A stretch of DNA of 64,000 nt, from contig NZ_JAFBEA010000001.1 in the NCBI RefSeq assembly GCF_016908515.1, forward strand, positions 310,001 to 374,000, written 5' to 3'. Of the stretch, positions 36,481-45,971 are shown one piece after another (within the stretch, counting starts at the first letter, position 1; every line of letters begins with the position of its first letter). Under the pieces are notes generated by a model. It saw only the letters and a program-made list of their open reading frames with translations, did not search any database and was not told the DNA's origin. A program made the position numbers and the translations under genes. Source of the DNA: Virgibacillus halotolerans (GTDB lineage Bacteria > Bacillota > Bacilli > Bacillales > Amphibacillaceae).

Positions 36481-37829
36481 GTGATAATTACTTAACGGTT
36501 ACTGCACTGACGAAGTATATTAAACGTAAGATGGATACAGATCCACATCTAAAAAACATATGGCTTAAGGGTGAAATTTCCAACTTTAAACACCATAGCC
36601 GCGGTCATATGTATTTAACAATAAAAGATGACCAATCGCGTTTACAATCTGTTATGTTTGCCGGGAATAACCGGTCATTGAAATTTGTACCTGAAAATGG
36701 TATGAAAGTGTTGATCAAAGGTGAGATAAGTGTTTTCGAAGCATTTGGTCAATACCAGTTGTATATTCAACAAATGGAACCGGATGGCATTGGTTCCCTT
36801 TATTTAGCTTTTGAACAACTTAAAGAAAAATTACATAAGCAAGGATATTTTGCAGAAAGTCATAAAAAGGAAATACCTGTGTTTCCTAAGCACATTGGAG
36901 TAATTACTTCACCAACCGGTGCGGCCGTACGTGATATCATTACTACCATCGAGCGAAGATATCCAATTGTTAAGGTAACTGTTATTCCAGTGTTGGTACA
37001 AGGAACACAGGCAGCTGCAGCTATTAAACGCGGGATAGAAAAGGCCAATGAAAAAGAATTGTTTGATACATTAATCATCGGTCGTGGCGGTGGATCTATC
37101 GAAGAACTGTGGAGCTTTAACGAAGAAATAGTCGCCCAAGCTATTTTTAATTCCAATATCCCAATTATTTCTGCTGTCGGACACGAAACAGATATGACAA
37201 TCAGCGATTATGTTGCTGATCTTCGTGCCCCAACACCAACCGGGGCTGCAGAGCTTGCAGTGCCTTCTCAGCACGAATTAGTGGAACGAATTTACACATT
37301 GAAGCGCGCGTTGATCAGAGAAATGAATCGGGAAATCATCAATCACAAAAATAATTTGCAACGTTTGAAACAATCTTATGCATTTCGCTATCCAAAACAG
37401 CTTTTAAATCAGAAGGAGCAGGAACTGGATAAACATGTGGAAAGTTTACAGCGTGCGATGCTAAATAACAACCAGCATAAAGAAAAAGCATATAACAATA
37501 TGCATACCCGTCTATTGACACAACATCCTAAAAAACAGCTTGAACAAGCTGCAAAAGAGCTAAATAATCTCAACTCAAAGCAGCAGGATGTTATGAAACG
37601 TATTTACGAACGTAAAACGATGCAATTAACCAATACAATGGATAAGCTAATGCTGTTGAATCCTTTAGAAATCATGAAGCGTGGCTTTGCCTTACCGTAT
37701 ACTGCTGCAGGGACTATTATTAACACAACCAAGCAAGTCCATGAACAAGATAGGATAACAGTGAATATCAGTGATGGTACATTATATTGTCAGGTCGAAC
37801 AAATAGAGGAGGATAGCCATGACAACTAA
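36477..37829 (+). CDS. xseA: Exodeoxyribonuclease VII large subunit
   Basis: Single-strand-specific exonuclease subunit, 450 residues: an N-terminal OB domain (1-100), a catalytic middle domain with GVITSPTGAAVRDIITTIERR and GRGGGSIEELWSFNEE, and a long coiled coil (about 290-390) that binds the small subunits. The start is a TTG at 36477 that shares TTGA with the folD stop. It overlaps xseB by 11 bp. Confidence 0.95.
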   Translation: MSDNYLTVTALTKYIKRKMDTDPHLKNIWLKGEISNFKHHSRGHMYLTIKDDQSRLQSVMFAGNNRSLKFVPENGMKVLIKGEISVFEAFGQYQLYIQQMEPDGIGSLYLAFEQLKEKLHKQGYFAESHKKEIPVFPKHIGVITSPTGAAVRDIITTIERRYPIVKVTVIPVLVQGTQAAAAIKRGIEKANEKELFDTLIIGRGGGSIEELWSFNEEIVAQAIFNSNIPIISAVGHETDMTISDYVADLRAPTPTGAAELAVPSQHELVERIYTLKRALIREMNREIINHKNNLQRLKQSYAFRYPKQLLNQKEQELDKHVESLQRAMLNNNQHKEKAYNNMHTRLLTQHPKKQLEQAAKELNNLNSKQQDVMKRIYERKTMQLTNTMDKLMLLNPLEIMKRGFALPYTAAGTIINTTKQVHEQDRITVNISDGTLYCQVEQIEEDSHDN

Positions 37830-38052
37830 AGATGAAATTACCTTTGAAGATGCGCTCGAAAAGCTGGAAACAATTGTTGAAAAACTGGAAGAGGGCGATG
37901 TGCCCATCGAAAAAGCGATCAATTACTATCAGGATGGCATGAACCTGTCCAAACTGTGTAACGATAAATTGAAAAACGTACAGGAAAAAATGACACAAAT
38001 CATGAATGAGCAGGATGAATTGGAGCCGTTCGATATACAGGAGGAAGAGTAA
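37819..38052 (+). CDS. xseB: Exodeoxyribonuclease VII small subunit
   Basis: A 77-residue helical hairpin protein with FEDALEKLETIVEKLEEGDVPIEKAINYYQDGMNLSKLC, the family hallmark. Several copies bind each XseA. Translation is coupled to xseA by overlap. Confidence 0.95.
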   Translation: MTTKDEITFEDALEKLETIVEKLEEGDVPIEKAINYYQDGMNLSKLCNDKLKNVQEKMTQIMNEQDELEPFDIQEEE

Positions 38053-38054
38053 CT

Positions 38055-38939
38055 GTGCAGGAGAATCTGAAAACATATATTGATAAATACAAACAAATAA
38101 TCAGTGATAAATTGTCTTCATCTCTTCACGGGCTTTCCATCCCGGGACGTTTAAAAGAATCCATGGTTTATTCGGTTGAAGCGGGTGGAAAGAAGCTTCG
38201 ACCGATCCTTTTGATTGCGAGCTTTGACGCATATGGCAATGATGTAAATAAGGCCATTTCTGCAGCGCTTGCGGTCGAAATGATACATACATATTCACTT
38301 ATTCATGATGATTTACCAGCCATGGATAATGATGACTTTCGTCGGGGGAAGCCAACAAACCATAAAGTTTTTGATGAAGCGACTGCTATTCTTGCAGGCG
38401 ATGCATTATTAACCTACAGCTTTGAACTAATTGCTACGGACACGAATTTGAAGCCCAAACAAAGCGTGGATTTGATTACAATGCTCGCAAAATCAAGTGG
38501 ACCTAAGGGGATGGTTGGTGGACAAATTCTTGATATGGAAGCTGAACAACATCCAGTTACATTAAAAGAATTAGAGCATATTCACACCCTGAAAACCGGT
38601 GAATTATTACAATTTGCCATCTATGCGGGAGCATACCTTGGAGATGCAACCGAAGAACAGCTTGAGCATTTAAAGGAGTTTGCATACTATTTAGGGCTAA
38701 TCTTTCAAGTACAGGATGATATCCTTGATGTAACTGGTGATCCAGATATACTAGGTAAACCGGTTGGCAGTGATGAAGGGAACGAGAAAAGTACGTATCC
38801 CAAATTATTAGGTATCGATGGCGCTATCGAGCAAAAAAAATCATATGTTCAAAAGGCGAAAGATGCGTTAACAAAAGCGAATGCACAATCATCTATCTTA
38901 ATGGATTTAACTGATTATTTTAGTCACCGGGATCATTGA
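38055..38939 (+). CDS. ispA: Geranyl/farnesyl diphosphate synthase
   Basis: Builds farnesyl diphosphate from IPP and DMAPP for undecaprenyl phosphate and quinones. The 294-residue protein has the first Asp-rich motif starting at Asp85-Asp86 (DDLPAMDNDDFRRGKPT), GGKKLRP, and the second Asp-rich motif in QVQDDILD. The start is a GTG at 38055 after GGAGGAAGAG. The OLE RNA begins just downstream, as in Bacillus halodurans. Confidence 0.95.
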   Translation: MQENLKTYIDKYKQIISDKLSSSLHGLSIPGRLKESMVYSVEAGGKKLRPILLIASFDAYGNDVNKAISAALAVEMIHTYSLIHDDLPAMDNDDFRRGKPTNHKVFDEATAILAGDALLTYSFELIATDTNLKPKQSVDLITMLAKSSGPKGMVGGQILDMEAEQHPVTLKELEHIHTLKTGELLQFAIYAGAYLGDATEEQLEHLKEFAYYLGLIFQVQDDILDVTGDPDILGKPVGSDEGNEKSTYPKLLGIDGAIEQKKSYVQKAKDALTKANAQSSILMDLTDYFSHRDH

Positions 38940-38969
38940 TCAATGATAGAACATCAGCAAAAAATATGT

Positions 38970-38975
38970 TATAAT
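38970..38975 (+). promoter_or_regulatory. Possible -10 box for OLE RNA
   Basis: A TATAAT at 38970-38975 lies 30 bases after ispA and just before the conserved 5' part of the OLE RNA. The -35 (38947-38952) is poor, so read-through from the upstream operon may also supply the RNA. Confidence 0.4.
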
Positions 38976-38984
38976 TAGTGTATA

Positions 38985-39565
38985 AAAGGGATGGTGCAGT
39001 ATTCTAGTCAGTCCCCCATTTCTGAAGGCGGGCCTAAAAATCCGCCAAAGGGCACATCGATGAAGTTCCTTGTGTTGGCTTGAGGCGCCCAGCCTTGGGT
39101 CAGTGCTGGGAGTTAAGGTTTTTGGGCGATCCACAAAGGCATGTGGGCGTTGACCCGATTACCGCGGAGGCCCATCTCTGTAGTAGTAACTAAGCCTAGG
39201 AACTATTATGGACTGGGGTATGAACCTGTACAATTGGGTAAGGGACACCCTTTTCGCAGCGTAGCCTGCCTTGAGTGGTGTGTGAGGGGATTAGAACAAC
39301 AAATAACAAGCTGGGTGGCCACTGGTTTCGTTATTTTTATTTCTATGAAATCACCACTGCAAAAGAGGCTAGGAAGTGGCTAAAGACTGTTGAGGAAAAC
39401 TCCTAGACTGTTCTAAAGACATTTAAAAGGGATTATAGTGTGGTCTAAGTGGTAATCCAGTCTAGCTTTTGGTGACAAAGCTAAGGCAAATTTAAAGGGG
39501 AACCGCCTTTATGGCAACATAGGGTATTTGCTTGGGAAAACCTACTGGACCTAAGCCACAGTTTT
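38985..39565 (+). ncRNA. OLE RNA (ornate, large, extremophilic)
   Basis: About 580 bases without a credible gene contain the conserved blocks of OLE RNA: CAGTCCCCCATTTCTGAAGG and GCGGGCCTAAAAATCCGCC near the 5' end, GGCGCCCAGCCTTGGGTC, CCGCGGAGGCCCATCTCTG, and ACCTACTGGACCTAAGCCAC at the 3' end. The place, between ispA and the OLE-binding protein gene oapA, is the same as in B. halodurans. OLE forms a membrane ribonucleoprotein with OapA and is linked to tolerance of alcohol, cold and Mg or energy stress. Its molecular action is unknown. The ends given are estimates. Confidence 0.95.
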
Positions 39566-39620
39566 TACCTTTTGAATGACCATTCCTTTCATTAATTATA
39601 TGAAATGTTCGAGGTAAATT

Positions 39621-40193
39621 ATGAAATCACAAATAAAGCGTTCAATTAAATTCAGTGTATCTATTGCCGTTATCACTTTTGTGTTAGCGGCTATTTTTTC
39701 AATTATATCTTCGTCACTGCTCGATGGTGTCGTTTGGATTGTTGGTTTATTTATTGTATTGGTTATTGTTTTGATCGGGGTTGCCTTTGATGTGCTGGGA
39801 ATTGCGTCGACAGCGGCAAACGAAACACCATTTCACGCAATGGCGGCCGAGAAGGTAAAAGGAGCAAAAGAAGCGGTTAACATTATAAGAAACGCTGATA
39901 AATTTGCCAGTTTTTGTAATGATGTGATCGGGGATATCTCAGGCATAGTCAGTGGTACAGCTACAGCTATCGTTGTGATCCAAATTGCTGGTTTGTTTCA
40001 ACATAATACGTCAACATTGCAAATTGTTTTGTCAGTTGTTTTGACAAGTATTGTAGCTGCGATTACAGTTGGTGGTAAAGCACTAGGTAAATATTTTGCA
40101 ATCAATGCATCAACGAAAATTATTTTCTTCGCAGGTAAGGTCATTTATGTTTTAGAAAGTAAATTTAAATTGAAAATCTTGCCCAAAAACTAA
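39621..40193 (+). CDS. oapA: OLE-associated membrane protein OapA
   Basis: A 190-residue membrane protein with four hydrophobic segments (about 11-31, 36-56, 107-127 and 136-154) and a basic loop (about 77-95). It carries the DxxxD motif (DVIGD, residues 101-105) typical of OapA. It binds OLE RNA at the membrane. It follows the RNA by about 55 bases with GAGGT before the ATG. In B. halodurans dxs comes next; here yqxC follows after 26 bp. Confidence 0.92.
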   Translation: MKSQIKRSIKFSVSIAVITFVLAAIFSIISSSLLDGVVWIVGLFIVLVIVLIGVAFDVLGIASTAANETPFHAMAAEKVKGAKEAVNIIRNADKFASFCNDVIGDISGIVSGTATAIVVIQIAGLFQHNTSTLQIVLSVVLTSIVAAITVGGKALGKYFAINASTKIIFFAGKVIYVLESKFKLKILPKN

Positions 40194-40219
40194 GTATAAT
40201 TGTAAAGGACTTGCTATTA

Positions 40220-41032
40220 TTGAACAAAAAGCGTTTAGATATGTTATTAGTGGAAAGAAATTTAGCTGAAACAAGTGAAAAAGCAAAACGTTACATTATG
40301 GCTGGTCTTGTATTTTCTGAGCAACTACGAATGGACAAGCCAGGCATGAAAGTGGATGAAAGCATCCCGCTTACGTTGAAAGGAAAGAAGCTTCCCTACG
40401 TGGGGCGCGGTGGCTTAAAGCTGGAAAAAGCATTAAAGCATTTTGAGATTTCTGCGCAAGATAAAATCATGGTCGATGTAGGATCGTCTACCGGCGGGTT
40501 TACAGATTGCGCATTGCAAAACGGCGCAGTTCTTTGCTATGCAATTGATGTTGGGTATAATCAATTGGCTTGGAAATTGAGAAATGATGACCGGGTAAAA
40601 GTGATGGAACGCACTAATTTCCGCTATGTCACATCTGAAATGCTTGATGTCGGTAAACCGAACCTGGCAACCATTGATGTTTCTTTTATATCATTGAAAT
40701 TAATGCTACCTGTATTAAAACAATTATTGACCACCAACAGCGATATTGTTGCGTTAATTAAGCCCCAATTCGAGGCTGAAAGAGGTCAGGTGGAAAAGAA
40801 AGGAATTGTGCGTGATAAAAGTGTTCATTTCGACGTATTAAAAAAGATTGTGACATTTGCACAAAATGAAAAATATGATTTATACAATATAACGTACTCC
40901 CCAATAACCGGTGGCGACGGGAATATCGAATTCTTAGCGCATTTCGGATGGAAGAAAGATAATAAAGGACTTGTCTTTTCGGATGTTGAATTAGAAGCGA
41001 TAATAGCGGACGCTCATATCGCTTTAAAATAA
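40220..41032 (+). CDS. yqxC: TlyA/YqxC family rRNA methyltransferase
   Basis: A 270-residue protein with an N-terminal S4 RNA-binding domain (about 1-60, KKRLDMLLVERNLAET) and an FtsJ-like SAM domain (DVGSSTGGFTDCALQNGA, IDVGYNQLAWKLR). The homologue TlyA makes 2'-O-methyl groups on rRNA. The start is a TTG at 40220 because AAAGGAC lies 10 bases upstream; the in-frame TTG at 40211 directly touches that site. It is followed by argR, the conserved order. Confidence 0.93.
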   Translation: MNKKRLDMLLVERNLAETSEKAKRYIMAGLVFSEQLRMDKPGMKVDESIPLTLKGKKLPYVGRGGLKLEKALKHFEISAQDKIMVDVGSSTGGFTDCALQNGAVLCYAIDVGYNQLAWKLRNDDRVKVMERTNFRYVTSEMLDVGKPNLATIDVSFISLKLMLPVLKQLLTTNSDIVALIKPQFEAERGQVEKKGIVRDKSVHFDVLKKIVTFAQNEKYDLYNITYSPITGGDGNIEFLAHFGWKKDNKGLVFSDVELEAIIADAHIALK

Positions 41033-41062
41033 CATCACAATGATTACAATGAGAGGTGTCAG

Positions 41063-41512
41063 ATGAGTAAAATTCAACGGCATATTAAAATACGTGAATT
41101 AATAACAGAAAAAGAAATTGAAACACAGGACGATCTTGTTGATCGGCTAAAATCTCTGGGATACAATGTAACGCAAGCAACTGTTTCCAGGGATATCAAG
41201 GAGCTCCATCTTGTGAAAGTCCCCTCAACCAATGGCACGTACAAGTATAGTTTGCCTGCAGACCAACGCTTTAATCCACTGGATAAATTGAAGCGTTTAA
41301 TTATGGATGCATTTGTAAAAATCGATAATGCCAGTCATTTTATCGTATTAAAAACACTTCCAGGTAATGCACATGCAGTAGGTGTGCTAATTGATAATTT
41401 AGATTGGGAAGAAATAATGGGATCTATTTGTGGGGATGATACCTGTCTAATTATTTGTAAAACAGAGACAGATGCACAAATCATTAAAGACCGATTCATT
41501 GATATGTTATAA
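41063..41512 (+). CDS. argR: Arginine repressor ArgR/AhrC
   Basis: A 149-residue regulator of arginine synthesis and use. It has a winged-helix DNA domain (1-70, with [18 protein letters not shown]) and a C-terminal oligomer/arginine domain with [15 protein letters not shown] and [24 protein letters not shown] precedes the ATG. It lies between yqxC and recN as in B. subtilis (ahrC). Confidence 0.96.
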   Translation: MSKIQRHIKIRELITEKEIETQDDLVDRLKSLGYNVTQATVSRDIKELHLVKVPSTNGTYKYSLPADQRFNPLDKLKRLIMDAFVKIDNASHFIVLKTLPGNAHAVGVLIDNLDWEEIMGSICGDDTCLIICKTETDAQIIKDRFIDML

Positions 41513-41541
41513 GTTTGTGGACAGTGAGGTGAATATACATC

Positions 41542-43260
41542 ATGTTAACAGAATTATCTATTCGTGATTTTGCAATAATAGATGAAGTGTCCATCACTTT
41601 TAATGAAGGTCTCACCGTTTTAACAGGGGAAACCGGAGCAGGTAAATCAATTATCATTGATGCTGTTCAATTATTAGCTGGTGGAAGAGGATCCGTAGAA
41701 TTTGTGCGGCACGAGGCTAAAAAGGCAGAGATAGAAGGTTTATTTACCATACAAAGTAAACGCCATCCGATATATAGAATAGGTACATTATATGGTATAG
41801 AAATTCTAGATGAACAAGTTGTCTTACAACGGACAATTACAGCGAATGGAAAAAGCATATGTCGTGTCAATAGTAAATTGGTGACCTTGGCTATCCTTAA
41901 AGAATTCGGCAAGACGTTAATTGATATTCATAGCCAACATGAAACACAATCACTAATGGATCCGGATAATCATATTGATTTTTTGGATTTGTATGATGTC
42001 ATATTAATGACACAAGCTAAAGAAGAATATACGAACTTATTTAACAAATTATCTACACTAAGAAATCGTTACAAAAAGTTAAATGATAACGAGCAGGAAA
42101 CTGCTCATCGATTGGATTTATTAACTTTCCAGATGCGTGAGTTGGAACAAGCGGAATTAACGCCTGATGAAGATACTGTACTTGAGGAAGAGCGGAGTTC
42201 CCTGGCTAACTTTGAACGTATTCATACGTCGCTCCAAGATGCTTATAATGCGCTATATGGCGAGCAACGTGGTCTTGAATGGTTGAATAAAGCCCAGCTT
42301 GCGTTACAGGATAATCGTGAATATGATTCATTCATCGGGGAAAATGCTGAGGAATTATCCAATCATTATTTTGCTTTGGAAGAATTATCTTATGATATTC
42401 GTAACCATATTGAGACACTGCAATATAGCCCCAAACGTTTAAATGAAATTGAATCACGATTAAATGAAATAAATCGGTTAAAAAAGAAATATGGTACAAC
42501 TGTTAATGAAGTACTTGAATATATGGCAAAAATTGAAGAAGAAATAGAAGAAATAACCAACAAAGACTCTCATTTAACGAAGTTAGCCGAGCAAATAGAA
42601 GAGATACAAAAGGATGCTTACGTTGAAGCAAAGCATTTACATGATTTACGTAAACAATTTGCAGAAGCACTAACAAAAGATATCCATAAAGAGCTAAAAG
42701 GATTATATTTGGATAAGGCAACCTTTTCCATCGCATTTGATAATGAAAATGATATCAATGGCAAAGAACCGTTATCACTACACAAGAACGGCTTTGATCA
42801 TGTGCGCTTTTTGATCTCAACGAATCCAGGCGAGCCTTTAAAAGACTTGACAAAGGTGGCCTCCGGTGGGGAGCTATCACGAATTATGCTGGCACTTAAA
42901 AAAATATTTGCTAAACATCAGGGCGTTACAAGCGTTATTTTCGATGAGGTGGATACTGGTGTCAGTGGTCGAGTGGCCCAAGCGATCGCAGAAAAGATTT
43001 ATCAAATCTCGACAGAGTCACAGGTGTTATGCATTACCCATCTTCCTCAAGTTGCTGCTATGGCAGATACGCATAAGTTTATACGAAAAGAATCCAGAAA
43101 TAACCGTACAGCGACATTGGTATCGGAATTAACGGTTACACAGCAAATTGAAGAATTAAGCAGAATGATTACGGGTACAAAACTTACTGAAACAGCAAAA
43201 GAGCATGCAAAAGAGCTGCTTGATTTAGCAGCATCATTTAAAACAAAAAATAGCGGATAA
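41542..43260 (+). CDS. recN: DNA repair protein RecN
   Basis: An SMC-like ATPase of 572 residues that acts early at DNA double-strand breaks. The Walker A motif GETGAGKS is at 29-36, a coiled coil covers about 160-390, and the C-terminal lobe has VASGGELSRIMLALK (signature), VIFDEVDTGVSG (Walker B) and CITHLPQVAAMAD. The gene is followed by a terminator at 43269. Confidence 0.96.
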   Translation: MLTELSIRDFAIIDEVSITFNEGLTVLTGETGAGKSIIIDAVQLLAGGRGSVEFVRHEAKKAEIEGLFTIQSKRHPIYRIGTLYGIEILDEQVVLQRTITANGKSICRVNSKLVTLAILKEFGKTLIDIHSQHETQSLMDPDNHIDFLDLYDVILMTQAKEEYTNLFNKLSTLRNRYKKLNDNEQETAHRLDLLTFQMRELEQAELTPDEDTVLEEERSSLANFERIHTSLQDAYNALYGEQRGLEWLNKAQLALQDNREYDSFIGENAEELSNHYFALEELSYDIRNHIETLQYSPKRLNEIESRLNEINRLKKKYGTTVNEVLEYMAKIEEEIEEITNKDSHLTKLAEQIEEIQKDAYVEAKHLHDLRKQFAEALTKDIHKELKGLYLDKATFSIAFDNENDINGKEPLSLHKNGFDHVRFLISTNPGEPLKDLTKVASGGELSRIMLALKKIFAKHQGVTSVIFDEVDTGVSGRVAQAIAEKIYQISTESQVLCITHLPQVAAMADTHKFIRKESRNNRTATLVSELTVTQQIEELSRMITGTKLTETAKEHAKELLDLAASFKTKNSG

Positions 43261-43268
43261 AATGTTAT

Positions 43269-43308
43269 AAATAGCCAGATGATATAGTATCTGGCTATTT
43301 ATTTTTTT
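43269..43308 (+). terminator. Terminator after recN
   Basis: A perfect 12-bp stem (43269-43280 with 43289-43300), then TATTTTTTT. The rest of the gap to spoIVB (43309-43534) must hold the forespore promoter of spoIVB, but I cannot pick out a convincing sigma-G or sigma-F box. Confidence 0.85.
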
Positions 43309-43534
43309 GAATAAATATTGCCCCAAAAATTCCCCCCTTAAATAGTAATTATAGGCAGGTATGAAACGAAGAGGACACACGCCATCTACTTATTCATAAA
43401 AGGCAAATTTATAAAAGGAAAAGATACACATCTTTCTTATGTTTCACCAGTTTAAAACATGTCCTTGAGGGTCAAATTAGAAGTACAGAAATAAAATGAA
43501 GGTATGGGTTAGGAACGAGGAGAGATGATGAAAA

Positions 43535-44827
43535 TTGAAATATATGAAGCATAGCCGAATATGGATAGGTATTGTACTTTTGATGATATTGTTAGCTGTT
43601 CCTTTTTATCCCCCTTTACAGCAATATCTCTCCATCCCGAATGAAATTGTTACATTTAATAAGTCTCTGGTAGAGGTGCCACAATTGGGTGAGACTGTTC
43701 AGGTTGATACCTCAGAAGAAAATGTTGAAGCAATTGATTCCTCTGCTTTCTATGCACAGGAAACAGGAGATAGTGAATTGGTATACCAGGTAAACGGTTA
43801 TCCCATTAAAAAGGTGGATTTATCCGTTCTAGACGATATAAAGGTCGTCCCTGGTGGTGAATCAATTGGTGTACAGTTGCATACTCGCGGTGTCCTTGTA
43901 GTTGGTCATCACTTAGTAAAACAAAATGATGAAGCACTATCCCCTGGAGAAGATGCAAAAATAAATGTAGGCGATGTTATTTTAAAAATTAATGGTGACA
44001 CAATTAAAGACATGGAAGATGTAAAACCCTATGTTGAAAAAGCAGGGAAAAAGGGAGAAAAGTTGTCTGTGACCGTAAAAAGGGGTAAGGAAACCATTGA
44101 AACAAAGCTTGAACCCGTGCTTGATAAAAAAGATAATGACTACAAAATTGGTTTATATATCAGGGACTCGGCCGCAGGTATCGGAACAATGACTTTTTAT
44201 GAGCCAGAATCTAAGAAATATGGTGCATTGGGTCACGTTATATCTGATATGGATACCAAAAAGCCAATTGAAATTAATGATGGAACCATCGTCCGTTCTT
44301 CCGTTACCTCGATTGAAAAAGGTAATAATGGTTCACCAGGAGAAAAACAGGCGAAGTTTTCAATACAGGATAATAAAATTGGTTCAATTACTAAAAACAG
44401 TCCATTTGGCATCTTTGGCAAATTAACAGAAAAAGGCGAGAATAAATCGAAGCCAAAAAAATATGATAAACCATTACCCATCGCATTATCCCATGAAGTA
44501 AAAGAAGGTCCAGCAAAAATTTTAACCGTTCTTGAAGATGAAAAGGTGGAAGCTTTTGATATTGAAATTATCAGTAGTATTCCACAAAAATTTCCAGCAA
44601 CCAAAGGTATGGTTATCCAAATTACGGATCCAAAACTGTTAGAGAAAACGGGTGGGATAGTACAAGGCATGAGCGGAAGTCCAATCATCCAAAATGGAAA
44701 AGTGATTGGTGCTGTCACACATGTATTCGTCAATGACCCGACATCAGGTTACGGTGTCCATATAGAATGGATGTTACAAGATGCAGGGGTTAATATATAC
44801 GGGGATAAACAGAAAGAAGCGAGTTAA
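43535..44827 (+). CDS. spoIVB: SpoIVB serine peptidase
   Basis: Forespore-made protease that cleaves SpoIVFA to start sigma-K activation in the mother cell. The 430-residue protein has a signal anchor (about 9-27), a PDZ domain (about 100-200), and an S55 protease domain with His234 (ALGHVIS), Asp365 (ITDPKLL) and Ser382 (GMSGSP). The start is a TTG at 43535 after GGAGAG at 10 bases; the first ATG at 43544 is too far from it. Located directly before spo0A, as in B. subtilis. Confidence 0.95.
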   Translation: MKYMKHSRIWIGIVLLMILLAVPFYPPLQQYLSIPNEIVTFNKSLVEVPQLGETVQVDTSEENVEAIDSSAFYAQETGDSELVYQVNGYPIKKVDLSVLDDIKVVPGGESIGVQLHTRGVLVVGHHLVKQNDEALSPGEDAKINVGDVILKINGDTIKDMEDVKPYVEKAGKKGEKLSVTVKRGKETIETKLEPVLDKKDNDYKIGLYIRDSAAGIGTMTFYEPESKKYGALGHVISDMDTKKPIEINDGTIVRSSVTSIEKGNNGSPGEKQAKFSIQDNKIGSITKNSPFGIFGKLTEKGENKSKPKKYDKPLPIALSHEVKEGPAKILTVLEDEKVEAFDIEIISSIPQKFPATKGMVIQITDPKLLEKTGGIVQGMSGSPIIQNGKVIGAVTHVFVNDPTSGYGVHIEWMLQDAGVNIYGDKQKEAS

Positions 44828-44829
44828 AC

Positions 44830-44870
44830 AATGGCTTGTAATGGATTTAACCATTACAAGCCATTTTTTT
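44830..44870 (+). terminator. Terminator after spoIVB
   Basis: A perfect 15-bp stem (44830-44844 with 44851-44865) followed by a run of T. Confidence 0.9.
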
Positions 44871-44891
44871 GAATGAAATAAACAAGACTTA

Positions 44892-45080
44892 TTGCTTATT
44901 CCAATTTTTAAAAAAGGTGCTATACTAAAAATAATATTATTCGACAAAAGATTTTTAAATATGTTATAAATTATCGAATCATGTCGTAATGGGTAGTAAA
45001 TGAAAGCAAATCAAAGAAATGGCGAAAAATACCAAAGTTTTTCGAAATAAAAGAGGATAATTAAAACTTGTGTAGAATAA
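44892..45080 (+). promoter_or_regulatory. spo0A promoter region: vegetative and sigma-H promoters, 0A boxes
   Basis: A vegetative sigma-A promoter is suggested by an extended -10 TGCTATACT (44918-44926). A 0A box (TTTTGTCGAA on the minus strand) covers 44940-44949; a near match TGTCGTAA is at about 44982-44989, and a TTTCGAAA at about 45041-45048. A sigma-H promoter fits AGGATAATT (45054-45062) with GTAGAAT (45072-45078), 12 bases between the GGATAATT and GAAT cores. This is the two-promoter, Spo0A-autoregulated layout known from B. subtilis. Confidence 0.72.
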
Positions 45081-45122
45081 GTTAAGTGGAGAATAAGCTA
45101 ATTACATGAAGGAGGAAGTTTT

Positions 45123-45902
45123 ATGGAGAAAACAACAGTTTGTTTAGTAGATGACAACAAAGAACTTGTGCAACTAATGGAGGAGTATTTTGACGAACAA
45201 GATGATATTGAAGTCATTGGGACTGCTTATAATGGAAGAGATTGTTTGGAACTAGTGGAGGAATTAGACCCGGACGTTTTATTATTAGATATTATTATGC
45301 CTCATATCGATGGTTTGGCCGTATTAACACATATGAAAGAAATGGAAAAAAATAAGCCAGCCCATGTGATTATGCTAACTGCATTCGGTCAGGAAGAGGT
45401 AATGAAAAAAGCTGTTGATTTAGGGGCATCTTACTTTATTTTAAAACCATTTGATTTAGACAATTTGGCTGATCAGATTCGTCAGGTACAAGGAAGCGCG
45501 GTAGTCAGCCCAAGCATGAATAAAGGGCCGAAAAAAGCGAAAAAGAAACAGGATTTAGAAGCAAACATTACTAATATTATTCATGAAATAGGGGTTCCAG
45601 CACATATTAAAGGTTACATGTACTTACGTGAAGCAATAACAATGGTTTATAATGATATTGAACTTTTAGGGTCAATTACAAAGGTACTTTACCCGGATAT
45701 CGCTAAGAAATTTAATACAACTGCGTCACGTGTAGAACGGGCAATTCGGCATGCGATCGAGGTTGCATGGAGCAGGGGAAACATAGATTCCATTTCCGCG
45801 CTGTTCGGCTACACCATTAGCATTTCCAAAGCAAAACCGACCAACAGTGAGTTCATTGCAATGGTCGCTGACCGATTGCGATTGGAACATCGGGCAAGTT
45901 GA
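45123..45902 (+). CDS. spo0A: Sporulation master regulator Spo0A
   Basis: Response regulator at the end of the phosphorelay, 259 residues and full length. The receiver domain (1-120) has Asp10/Asp11, the phosphorylated Asp56 (LLLDIIMP), Thr in MLTAFG and Lys in LKPFD. The effector domain (about 145-259) has the recognition helix [25 protein letters not shown] precedes the ATG. The last 60 bases (codons for [19 protein letters not shown] and the stop) are repeated at 60087-60146: a 14.2-kb element is inserted here and supplies an equivalent 3' end, so the protein is unchanged. The native hairpin is now behind the distant copy. Confidence 0.98.
   Translation: MEKTTVCLVDDNKELVQLMEEYFDEQDDIEVIGTAYNGRDCLELVEELDPDVLLLDIIMPHIDGLAVLTHMKEMEKNKPAHVIMLTAFGQEEVMKKAVDLGASYFILKPFDLDNLADQIRQVQGSAVVSPSMNKGPKKAKKKQDLEANITNIIHEIGVPAHIKGYMYLREAITMVYNDIELLGSITKVLYPDIAKKFNTTASRVERAIRHAIEVAWSRGNIDSISALFGYTISISKAKPTNSEFIAMVADRLRLEHRAS
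45843..45902 (+). repeat. attL core: 60-bp direct repeat, in the end of spo0A
   Basis: Identical in all 60 positions to 60087-60146. It covers the last 19 codons and the stop of spo0A, and identity breaks off at the first base on each side. As with integrases that use the ends of tRNA genes, the element carries this gene end so that integration leaves the gene intact. Confidence 0.95.
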
Positions 45903-45927
45903 CGTTGATATGACGGCATTTAGGCGC

Positions 45928-45971
45928 AGGCTATCGCACATCTATGCCGACAAACTATGGACGGACACCTA
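45928..45971 (+). repeat. Left copy of an imperfect terminal repeat (possible integrase arm site)
   Basis: The blocks AGGCTATC, CAT, GCC(GAC)AAACTA and ACACCTAC occur in this order and direction here and at 60021-60064. Each copy lies about 22-26 bp from its att core. In the excised circle the two copies would flank the core, as arm-type sites of tyrosine integrases do. The inner part overlaps the first codons of the long integrase reading frame. Confidence 0.5.

Noticed and set aside
39141-39383. 80-codon ORF between ispA and oapA
   Set aside because: It lies inside the conserved OLE RNA and has no ribosome site; the translation is not protein-like.
44233-44733. 166-codon minus-strand ORF inside spoIVB
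   Set aside because: Shadow frame of spoIVB, without ribosome site or sensible composition.
45123-45902. spo0A disrupted by the element (skin-like split gene)
   Set aside because: The frame is complete to the normal C-terminus and stop, because the repeat restores the last 19 codons. The gene is not split.
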